Below the pieces are notes generated by a model that worked only from the letters and a program-made list of their open reading frames with translations, was not told the DNA's origin and made no database searches. Positions 1 to 5,379 of a stretch of DNA of 6,015 nt are shown piece by piece. The position numbers were made by a program, and so were the translations under genes. Within the stretch, counting starts at the first letter, position 1; each line of letters starts with the position of its first letter. This DNA comes from UMGS172 sp045648145 (GTDB lineage Bacteria; Bacillota; Clostridia; Oscillospirales; Acutalibacteraceae). Location of the stretch: positions 1 through 6,015 of the forward strand of contig JAZRNK010000088.1 in NCBI GenBank assembly GCA_045648145.1. The letters run 5' to 3'.

Positions 1-36
1 CAAGAAAATAAATATTAAACTGCCACCGGGTAGTGA

Positions 37-100
37 AATGCAAAAGCATTCGTTTGCACATCGTTAGGTCTTTGAAGATGTGTTGGCGAATGCTTTTTTT
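37..100 (+). promoter_or_regulatory. pnuC leader: attenuator with alternative hairpins (riboswitch-like)
   Basis: A perfect 11-bp stem pairs 42-52 with 87-97. Inside it a second 6-bp stem pairs 57-62 with 77-82 around a 14-base loop, and the outer stem runs into seven T's at 94-100, the form of an intrinsic terminator. The ribosome binding site follows at once, so the hairpin is placed to control the next gene rather than to end a previous one. The segment GCATT at 46-50 can instead pair with AATGC at 37-41 around an AAAA loop, which would break the terminator stem. Two exclusive folds just upstream of a vitamin transporter suggest ligand-controlled attenuation. The pairing is seen; the ligand is not. 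I do not recognise the aptamer, and it may extend past the left window edge. Confidence 0.6.
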
Positions 101-111
101 AAGGAGAAAAA

Positions 112-795
112 ATGAAAAAAGAGATTTCTTATTTTTCAAAACTAGAGCTAGGCTTGTGGGGCGTATCGGCATTGTTAATACTTGTGTCCTTTTTTGTGTT
201 TGAAAAAAGTAACTATTTAACATTAGTGGCATCACTTGTTGGTGCAACGTCCTTGATTTTTAATGCAAAGGGCAATCCATTCGGGCAGATTTTGATGATT
301 TTGTTCAGCTTGTTATATGGTGTGATTTCGTTTCAATATGCTTATTATGGAGAAATGATAACCTATCTCGGAATGACCGCGCCAATGGCATTAGTAGCGC
401 TTGTTTCGTGGCTTAGGCACCCATATAAGAACAATAAAACCGAGGTTGCTGTTAATAGCCTTAAACCAAAAGAGAGCGTGTTAATATTTGTGCTTTCAGT
501 AGTTGTGACTGTCGGGTTTTATTATATACTTGTGTTTTTCAATACCGCTAATATTATACCAAGTACAATTTCTGTTACAACAAGCTTTGTTGCCGCATAC
601 CTAACTTTTAGAAGAAGCCCGTATTTTGCAATTGCGTATGCATTAAATGATGTTGTGCTTATCTTATTGTGGGCAATGGCATCAGTAGATGATGTTTCTT
701 ATATATCGGTAGTAATATGCTTTGTAATATTTTTAGTAAACGATATTTATGGCTTTATTAGTTGGATGAATATGAAAAAAAGACAACAAAATTAA
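112..795 (+). CDS. pnuC: PnuC-family vitamin (nicotinamide riboside-like) transporter
   Basis: This is a 227-residue integral membrane protein of the PnuC family, whose members carry nicotinamide riboside or, in some branches, thiamine or riboflavin by facilitated diffusion, with a cytoplasmic kinase trapping the substrate. About seven hydrophobic segments are visible, roughly at residues 13-30, 34-52, 57-75, 80-102, 120-143, 146-166, 172-190 and 196-218, with short charged loops. Family-like features are the NAKGNPFGQ stretch near residue 51 and the C-terminal VNDIYGFISW motif. The length is normal for the family. The ATG at 112 has AGGAG at 102-106, 5 bases upstream. The gene stands alone, behind a hairpin attenuator and closed by a strong terminator. 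PnuC family membership is fairly clear, but the vitamin carried is not, so the gene symbol names the family only. Confidence 0.8.
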   Translation: MKKEISYFSKLELGLWGVSALLILVSFFVFEKSNYLTLVASLVGATSLIFNAKGNPFGQILMILFSLLYGVISFQYAYYGEMITYLGMTAPMALVALVSWLRHPYKNNKTEVAVNSLKPKESVLIFVLSVVVTVGFYYILVFFNTANIIPSTISVTTSFVAAYLTFRRSPYFAIAYALNDVVLILLWAMASVDDVSYISVVICFVIFLVNDIYGFISWMNMKKRQQN

Positions 796-834
796 AAATT
801 TAGAGCACCGAGATTTCTCGGTGCTCTAAATTTT
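795..834. terminator. bidirectional terminator between convergent genes
   Basis: A perfect 18-bp inverted repeat pairs 795-812 with 817-834 around the loop ATTT. The GC-rich upper part (GAGCACCGAG) is flanked by AAAATTT on the left and AAATTTT on the right, giving a T-run after the stem on either strand. It should end both the plus-strand pnuC transcript and the minus-strand isomerase/aldolase/DUF4867 operon. The repeat includes the last base of the pnuC stop codon (793-795) and most of the DUF4867 stop (835-833). Confidence 0.92.
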
Positions 835-1483
835 AATACTTAAGTTCGTAGTTTTCACCGGTAATTCCCGACAAGACGCCTCGGTTCAACAAGGCTTGAT
901 TGTCCTCGTGAGCAATTATCCATTTGTTTTGACGGAAAATCTTTTTGTCATCAGGCCTTGTTTCAAGGTCGGTGTTAGTACCTTTGGGTAAAGCGACAAT
1001 GCAACCGAAGCCGTCGCTTGATACCTCGCAGGGACAGAAGTGTAATGTAGTGGCGAACACCTCAATTACAGTGCCTTGCGGAACGTAAAACGCGGTGAAT
1101 TTTGAAGAATCAATTTTACCGTCTACAACATCCCAAACGTGACCCAAAAACAAAACAAGCGGTGTGATGGCAATGTTAACCTCGCTGGTTGTATGCCATT
1201 CGGTAGCGTTGAGGAAATTGCTGTGTCCCCAGCAGTAACCGATTTGGGTGGGCAAGGTGCCGTAAAGCTCGTTTTCGATTTCTTTAGCAACGGGTAATGC
1301 CTCAAACTCCTCGACCGATGCCTGATAAGAGGAGCCCTCAGCGGGCAGGGGGATTTTTTTGGCAGTCTCGATAAGTTCGTTAGCGTTTATGGTTTTAATC
1401 ACTTTGCCAAACGAAGCAAATTTTTCGCTGTCAACCGAAAAAATTTCAAAATCACTGTTTTTCTGATTAAGTAAATTAAGCAT
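833..1483 (-). CDS. DUF4867 family protein, cupin-like
   Basis: This 216-residue cytosolic protein matches the uncharacterised DUF4867 family, which I associate with sugar isomerase and aldolase genes in Clostridia. The middle and C-terminal half read like a cupin barrel: WH at 96-97 followed by E101 (H-x3-E), the turn VPQG at 134-137, then E141 and H148. These resemble cupin metal-ligand positions, but the role is inferred and no reaction is known. The start chosen is the ATG at 1483, 19 bases after the aldolase stop, with GGGTG about 7 bases upstream. A TTG start at 1543 would add 20 residues encoded inside the aldolase gene and has no reason to be used. It is the last gene of the operon and its stop lies in the terminator stem. 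Possible roles are a sugar epimerase or isomerase, or a partner of the aldolase. Confidence 0.8.
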   Translation of the reverse strand: MLNLLNQKNSDFEIFSVDSEKFASFGKVIKTINANELIETAKKIPLPAEGSSYQASVEEFEALPVAKEIENELYGTLPTQIGYCWGHSNFLNATEWHTTSEVNIAITPLVLFLGHVWDVVDGKIDSSKFTAFYVPQGTVIEVFATTLHFCPCEVSSDGFGCIVALPKGTNTDLETRPDDKKIFRQNKWIIAHEDNQALLNRGVLSGITGENYELKY

Positions 1484-1502
1484 ATCAGTCACCCGTTCAA
1501 AA

Positions 1503-2342
1503 TTAAGCCTTTCCGTTTGCACCGACAAGGTGAATCTTCTCAAGAGCTAACTTTTTAACGCTCTCGATAGGATGTTTCATAAACAGGTCAATAGCAAGGC
1601 TTCTGTTGGGGTCGTTCAAGGTTTCCAAGGTGCCGTCAGCGAATGCACAGCAAACATCGGTACCAATGTTCATTTTGCGGATACCTGCTTTGATTGCTGC
1701 TTTAACCTGGTCGTCGGGAATACCCGAGCCACCGTGAAGAACAAGCGGAGTACCGCCGGTAGCCTCTCTTATTGCCTTTACTCTTTCAATATCAAGGCAG
1801 GGGGTCTTTTTATAATGACCGTGAGCGTTGCCGATTAAAACAGCAAGACAGTCAACACCGGTTCTCTTGACAAATTCTGCAGCTTCTGCAGGGTCGGTAT
1901 ACTCTTCCATAGCTTCGTCGTTAACACTTCCGATGTGACCAAGCTCACCCTCAACACCAACGCCAATAGCCGAGCAAATTTCAACAATGTGGCGTGTGGT
2001 TGCAACGTTTTCTTCAAATGAATGAACCGAACCATCGTACATAATACCGGTTGCGCCCCAGCGAAGAGCCTTTTGAGCCTCCAATTCAGTCGGGCCATGG
2101 TCAAGATGGAAGCAAATCGGAACACTTGCTTTTCTTGCTGCGGCAACGATAGCAGGGCAAAGGTAGTAGCCAACCTCCTCGTTCAAAAGCCGGGGATAAA
2201 CTTGAATAATAACGGGGGCTTTAGCTTCCTCGGCAGCTTTTGCAACACCCATTATGGTTTCGGTGTTGTATACGTTAAAGGCAGGAACACAGTAGCCGCC
2301 TTCTTCAGCCATCGCAATAATTTCTTTTAATGATACTAACAT
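1503..2342 (-). CDS. class II ketose-bisphosphate aldolase (fructose/tagatose type)
   Basis: This is a 279-residue zinc-dependent TIM-barrel aldolase, which splits a ketose (bis)phosphate into dihydroxyacetone phosphate and an aldehyde. Family signatures in order are PAFNVYN at 20-26, HLDHG at 79-83 with catalytic Asp81 and zinc ligand His82, VEGELGHIG at 130-138, GNAHGHY at 171-177 with metal ligand His174, HGGSG at 203-207 with His203, and the phosphate-binding NIGTD at 225-229. The length is typical of the short GatY/KbaY/FbaA type. The site has GNAHG where the usual form is GTAHG, and YPRLLNEE near 49-56 looks unusual, so the substrate may not be plain fructose 1,6-bisphosphate. The ATG has AGGAG at 2354-2350, 7 bases upstream. 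It lies 81 bases after the isomerase and just before the DUF4867 gene. The fold is clear; the substrate is open. Confidence 0.93.
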   Translation of the reverse strand: MLVSLKEIIAMAEEGGYCVPAFNVYNTETIMGVAKAAEEAKAPVIIQVYPRLLNEEVGYYLCPAIVAAARKASVPICFHLDHGPTELEAQKALRWGATGIMYDGSVHSFEENVATTRHIVEICSAIGVGVEGELGHIGSVNDEAMEEYTDPAEAAEFVKRTGVDCLAVLIGNAHGHYKKTPCLDIERVKAIREATGGTPLVLHGGSGIPDDQVKAAIKAGIRKMNIGTDVCCAFADGTLETLNDPNRSLAIDLFMKHPIESVKKLALEKIHLVGANGKA

Positions 2343-2370
2343 AGCAATTCTCCTAAATTTACAAAATTTT

Positions 2371-2415
2371 AGACCGCAACATTATGCAAACAGGTTTACA
2401 TAATGTTGCAGGTCT
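2371..2415. other. intercistronic stem-loop between isomerase and aldolase genes
   Basis: GCAACATTATG at 2376-2386 pairs perfectly with 2399-2409. The stem is extended by AGACC at 2371-2375 against GGTCT at 2411-2415, with A2410 bulged, around a 12-base loop. It fills about half of the 81-base gap. In the operon direction it is followed by AAAATTTTG, not a clean T-run, so it looks more like an mRNA-stability or processing element, or a leaky attenuator, than a full terminator. In the plus direction it is followed by TTTTGTTT and could stop antisense transcription. The stem is seen; the role is inferred. Confidence 0.7.
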
Positions 2416-2423
2416 TTTGTTTA

Positions 2424-3833
2424 TCAGATGGATTTGTCTACCTTTAAGTTGGGGAAGTATTTGCAGAATTCGGCAATTTCTTTTCTGTAATCGCCTTCCA
2501 TTTCAACAAAGTGGTGGATGTAAGGTCCGTCGATAAGGCGGTCTTCCACCTTTTGCAAATCTTCAAACTCGCCCCAGATATATGTACCGTGGGTCTGCGG
2601 TCCTTCGGTGGTTTTGCAAAGAAGCGGTAAAATCATATAGTCGCCGCTCTCCTGGTCGATACGGGCAACGGTATAGGTACCGTCCTTGCCTCTGAACCAA
2701 GAACGCTGGTTAACAAGACGAGCAACGCTGTCGATACCGCTTTCGGCCTTCTGCGAAATCGGGAACGGTCCGCAGTGCCAGAGCAGTTCGGCATTTTTGT
2801 TTTCGGGGTGACGAACGGTAAATTCGCCAAATAACGGCTTACCCTTGCCCAATGTAGCAGACTTAAGTAAGGCCATGGTAAGAGCGCAGTGAACGTCACT
2901 CTCGCAGGAAACGAGATAACCCATATCGTTAAGAATACCGTATACGGTACAGGGTGCAAGGCCGTCAAACATAATGGGTGTTGCAGTCCAACATTCAGCC
3001 GAAATAACATCCAAGTTATATTCTTCGAATAAGTGCTTATACATAACAACCATAGTTGCCATGGGTTTAACGTATTTGGGAGTTAAGTCGTCCATTGTAT
3101 AGTTGGCGATAATGTAGTTTTCAACCTCGGCGATTTCGTCCTGGTAGTTTTCGGCGGCAATCTTCATACGGTTTTCGATAATAGCAAAGTTAAGAGCTAC
3201 TATTCTGATACCGAATTTCTCCATCAACTCGCCTTCGTTCCAGATAACCGAGAAGAAGGGTGTGGGACGTGAGCCAACCTGACCGACACGCATACCCTTG
3301 AAGTTTTTAACCATACAGGCAACCTTTACAAAGCTCTCAAAGCCCTCTTTGAACTCGTCGCTTTCAACTCTGCAGCAGGGAAGATGTGAGAACGGAATAT
3401 GGTATCTCTGCATCTGGCGTGATACACCGAACAAGCCGCACTGTGAGTCGGTCGGACGCATACCGTCAACATAATACTCGTCATCCAACGGAGCCCAAAG
3501 CAAAACGGGTTTGCCCAAAGCCTCGGCGATGTCAGCAGCTGCTTCTTCGTTACCAAAGTTACAGTTGATGATCATTACGGCGTCAACCTTTTCGTTTTTA
3601 AAGCGTTCAACAACCTCGGCTGCCGAAGCGTCATCAAAAACCAAATCATTTGTGCCGATACCCTTGTTGTCAACAAAAGATACGTTCTCGTTAGCAAAAT
3701 TGTTCTCTATGTACTCAACAAAACGCTTTCCGCGCTGTTCAGCAGAGTACCAAGTGAGGAACGTACCTCTCGGGCGGTCGGTGGTATTTCTTCTCATAGC
3801 CACCAAGCCAATTTTTACCTTGTAATCTAACAT
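2424..3833 (-). CDS. L-fucose/L-arabinose isomerase family protein
   Basis: This is a 469-residue cytosolic aldose-ketose isomerase of the FucI/AraA superfamily, which uses a Mn2+-type metal and a cis-enediol mechanism. The N-terminal part is alpha/beta (VDAVMIINCNFGN at 83-95, then a segment around RPTDSQCG at 126-133). The C-terminal part carries the expected metal ligands: Glu280 in SAECW, Asp313 in CESDVHC, and a His at 440 or 441 in GPYIHHF. At 469 residues it is clearly shorter than classical FucI (about 590) and near AraA (about 500), so it belongs to the short, poorly characterised fucose-isomerase-like branch. The ATG at 3833 is preceded by a GGGGG-type site 7 bases upstream. It is the first gene of the operon, divergent from the AraC regulator. 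Substrates could be L-fucose, D-arabinose or another aldose; the sequence does not decide. Confidence 0.88.
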   Translation of the reverse strand: MLDYKVKIGLVAMRRNTTDRPRGTFLTWYSAEQRGKRFVEYIENNFANENVSFVDNKGIGTNDLVFDDASAAEVVERFKNEKVDAVMIINCNFGNEEAAADIAEALGKPVLLWAPLDDEYYVDGMRPTDSQCGLFGVSRQMQRYHIPFSHLPCCRVESDEFKEGFESFVKVACMVKNFKGMRVGQVGSRPTPFFSVIWNEGELMEKFGIRIVALNFAIIENRMKIAAENYQDEIAEVENYIIANYTMDDLTPKYVKPMATMVVMYKHLFEEYNLDVISAECWTATPIMFDGLAPCTVYGILNDMGYLVSCESDVHCALTMALLKSATLGKGKPLFGEFTVRHPENKNAELLWHCGPFPISQKAESGIDSVARLVNQRSWFRGKDGTYTVARIDQESGDYMILPLLCKTTEGPQTHGTYIWGEFEDLQKVEDRLIDGPYIHHFVEMEGDYRKEIAEFCKYFPNLKVDKSI

Positions 3834-3855
3834 AATAATCCCCCTATTTATTTAG

Positions 3856-3880
3856 TGTGACGGAACTTGACCCCGTTACA
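3856..3880. repeat. imperfect inverted repeat in isomerase 5' leader
   Basis: TGTGACGG at 3856-3863 faces CCGTTACA at 3873-3880, 8 positions with one mismatch, around a 9-base centre. It lies downstream of the predicted isomerase transcription start, so it could be a repressor-type operator or an RNA hairpin near the ribosome binding site. No family assignment is possible from the sequence. Confidence 0.4.
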
Positions 3881-3915
3881 TTAACCGAGTAAAGTCAAAC
3901 TAAATTTCTACTTTA

Positions 3916-3943
3916 AATATACTACCTTTTAAAATTAAAGCAA
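3916..3943 (-). promoter_or_regulatory. predicted promoter of the isomerase-aldolase-DUF4867 operon
   Basis: On the minus strand TTGCTT (3943-3938) and TATATT (3921-3916) are separated by 16 bases. Transcription would start near 3909, giving a leader of about 75 bases. The -35 box departs from consensus and the spacer is short, which fits a promoter needing an activator. The direct repeat at 3951-3981 ends 8 bases upstream of the -35 box. Confidence 0.55.
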
Positions 3944-3950
3944 GATTTTT

Positions 3951-3981
3951 TTCGACTTTTAATCGGTACGATTCGATTTTT
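3951..3981. promoter_or_regulatory. candidate AraC-type operator: direct repeat, 21-bp period
   Basis: TTCGACTTTT at 3951-3960 recurs as TTCGATTTTT at 3972-3981, 9 of 10 bases identical and exactly 21 bp apart. This is two helical turns, so both copies face the same side of the DNA. AraC-family proteins typically bind such direct repeats with their two helix-turn-helix motifs, and a 21-bp period is that of the E. coli araI half-sites. The pair lies between the two divergent promoters, covering about -42 to -72 of the isomerase promoter, a usual activator position. An inverted repeat AATCG-GTA-CGATT at 3961-3973 overlaps it. The repeat is seen; binding by the adjacent regulator is inferred. 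Confidence 0.5.
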
Positions 3982-3999
3982 TGTTTAAAAGTATTAGTA

Positions 4000-4028
4000 T
4001 TGACTTGAAAAACTGTGTATTATATAAT
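4000..4028 (+). promoter_or_regulatory. strong sigma-A type promoter of the AraC regulator gene
   Basis: TTGACT at 4000-4005 and a perfect TATAAT at 4023-4028 are separated by the ideal 17 bases. The transcript should start near 4035, about 10 bases before the ribosome binding site. This close match to consensus contrasts with the weaker divergent promoter, as expected if the regulator is made constitutively at a modest level and activates the operon. It lies within the longest open frame, so that frame's TTG at 3981 is upstream of the message. Confidence 0.8.
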
Positions 4029-4044
4029 GAAATCAGCAGTTTAT

Positions 4045-4050
4045 GGGAGG
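4045..4050 (+). promoter_or_regulatory. ribosome binding site deciding the regulator start
   Basis: GGGAGG at 4045-4050 is a strong Shine-Dalgarno sequence. The in-frame GTG at 4050-4052 touches it and is too close. The in-frame ATA at 4059-4061 is 8 bases away, the usual distance. CTG at 4074 and TTG at 4083 are too far. No in-frame ATG occurs until 4197. Confidence 0.65.
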
Positions 4051-4865
4051 TGTTTGTCATAAAAGAGAAAACCCTGTCACAGTTGATATATAGTGATTTC
4101 GATTTAAAAAACATTACTGTTAATAAGGTTACGGCGCCCTACTTTAATAAGGTCAACTATCTTGAAAAGGGCAGAACGCAGAACTTATTACACTTTATGA
4201 CTTCGGGCGGACGGGAATATCTTGTCAACAATCAGCATTTTACCGTTCCTGCCGGAAGTGTGCTTTTTATACCCGACAAAACCGCCTATTGCACAGAAAT
4301 TGTAGATAGTGATAAGGAAAACTATAGCGGAATAAGTATATGCTTTGATATGGTACAGTCACCGTATGAAAAGCTTATTATAACACCCGACGTGTATTAT
4401 GAATGGGGTGGCAACATCTCAAAGGTTATAGATTATTTTAAGGATATTGAGCAAATGTTTTCCGATTCATCCATGTCGGTATTAAGGCTGAAAATGAAAT
4501 TGTTTCAACTGATACACAGTCTTTGCGGCTCGGATATCAATACCTCTCGTAACAGCGACCTTATAAAACCGGCTTTGGTGTTCATAGCCGAGCATTATAA
4601 CGAGAATTTACCCGTAAGCGTTTACGCCGAAAAATGCCGTGTCAGTGAAAGCTATTTCAGAAAGAAGTTTTTAGAATGTACCGGTATGTCACCGTTGGAT
4701 TACCGAAATGAGCTTCGACTTAATGAGGCAAAAAGAATGTACCAGAAAAACTACAACTTACAAGAAATTGCCGAAAAGGTCGGTTTTAATGATGCAGGGT
4801 ATCTGTCAAAGGTTTATAAGCGTCATACGGGTTCAAGCCTTAAACGCGACGCAAAATATGTATAA
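4050..4865 (+). CDS. AraC-family transcriptional regulator (cupin sensor plus HTH)
   Basis: The N-terminal part is a cupin-type ligand domain (HFMTSGGREYLVNN then FTVPAGSVLFIPD, about residues 45-75 counted from codon 4059). The last 100 residues form the double helix-turn-helix: LPVSVYAEKCRVSESYFRKK and, after a linker helix, NLQEIAEKVGFNDAGYLSKV. The final helix lacks the usual proline (TGSSLKRD, where tGxtPxxyR is common). It probably senses a sugar or phosphosugar and activates the divergent isomerase operon. The interval is drawn from the GTG at 4050, the first conventional start codon after the promoter; the best-spaced codon is ATA at 4059, giving 268 residues. A TTG at 3981 is excluded because the gene's own promoter lies downstream of it. 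The gene ends one base before the convergent metallohydrolase stop, with no clear terminator between them. Confidence 0.88.
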   Translation: MFVIKEKTLSQLIYSDFDLKNITVNKVTAPYFNKVNYLEKGRTQNLLHFMTSGGREYLVNNQHFTVPAGSVLFIPDKTAYCTEIVDSDKENYSGISICFDMVQSPYEKLIITPDVYYEWGGNISKVIDYFKDIEQMFSDSSMSVLRLKMKLFQLIHSLCGSDINTSRNSDLIKPALVFIAEHYNENLPVSVYAEKCRVSESYFRKKFLECTGMSPLDYRNELRLNEAKRMYQKNYNLQEIAEKVGFNDAGYLSKVYKRHTGSSLKRDAKYV

Positions 4866-4866
4866 A

Positions 4867-5379
4867 TCATTGGCGTAGCAAGGCTTTTCTTGCTTTGTAG
4901 TCGGGCATATATTTTTCGACTAAGGCCCAAAAGCTTTTGCTGTGGTTGTGGTGACGAGTATGAGCAAGCTCGTGCAAAACAACGTAGTCGATAGCTTCTT
5001 GAGGGTATTGCATAAGAATATATGAAAAACAAATGTTGTTTTTGCCGCTGCAACTGCCAAACCTGGTTTTTGCCGAGGTGATTTTTACGCTTTCGGCTTT
5101 AAGTCCCGTAAGTGATGAGAAAAATTCAACACGATCGGGCAAAACTTCGGCAGCCTTTTGTTTTAAAATCTTAATTTCCTCGTCGGATAATTTTGGATGA
5201 GCAGCTTGATAATCAAGTTGCTTTTTTATTGCTTTTTTAAGCCAGCTTTCGTGGGAAGCAACAAATTTTTCAATGGTTGCATCAGGCATTGTTAATGGCG
5301 CGCGGACGGTTATTTCGCCGCTTTTTCCGACGCAGAGCGCCATTGTTTTTCGTTTAGAGCGTATTATTTCGTAGTTCAT
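4867..5379 (-). CDS. YgjP-like zinc metallohydrolase (DUF45/M48-type)
   Basis: This 170-residue cytosolic protein belongs to the DUF45/YgjP family. It opens with the family's IRSKRKTMALCVGKSG-like strand and VRAP (25-28), has TRFGSCS at 105-111 (TRWGSCS in most members), and carries the zinc motif HELAH at 136-140 with a third likely ligand at His146. The fold resembles M48 peptidases; E. coli YgjP has been reported as a UTP pyrophosphatase, so the function may be nucleotide rather than peptide hydrolysis. It is shorter than many members (about 230), but the core looks complete. The ATG at 5379-5377 overlaps the transporter's TGA as ATGA, a 4-bp overlap implying translational coupling. Its own ribosome binding site is weak. 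Confidence 0.88.
   Translation of the reverse strand: MNYEIIRSKRKTMALCVGKSGEITVRAPLTMPDATIEKFVASHESWLKKAIKKQLDYQAAHPKLSDEEIKILKQKAAEVLPDRVEFFSSLTGLKAESVKITSAKTRFGSCSGKNNICFSYILMQYPQEAIDYVVLHELAHTRHHNHSKSFWALVEKYMPDYKARKALLRQ

Noticed and set aside
21..41. Resemblance of GCCACCGGGTA to the 3' end of a ZTP riboswitch
   Set aside because: A base of the conserved core appears missing, the 5' half would lie outside the window, and a PnuC gene is not a usual ZTP target.
1484..1543. N-terminal extension of the DUF4867 gene from a TTG at 1543
   Set aside because: It overlaps the aldolase coding end, starts with TTG without a ribosome binding site, and adds 20 residues before a better-placed ATG at 1483.
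1572..2330. Open frames on the plus strand opposite the aldolase (1572-1838 and 2022-2330)
   Set aside because: They are antisense shadows of a clearly conserved gene, with no ribosome binding site or recognisable protein features.
2633..3825. Other-frame open stretches within the isomerase on both strands
   Set aside because: They have low-complexity, non-family-like translations and lie entirely inside a gene with intact catalytic motifs.
3981..4049. Start of the AraC regulator at TTG 3981
   Set aside because: The gene's own near-consensus promoter is at 4000-4028, downstream of this codon, and no ribosome binding site precedes it.
4877..4894. Small hairpin AGCAAG/CTTGCT after the regulator stop as a terminator
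   Set aside because: It has only six base pairs and no real T-run, and lies within the metallohydrolase coding sequence.
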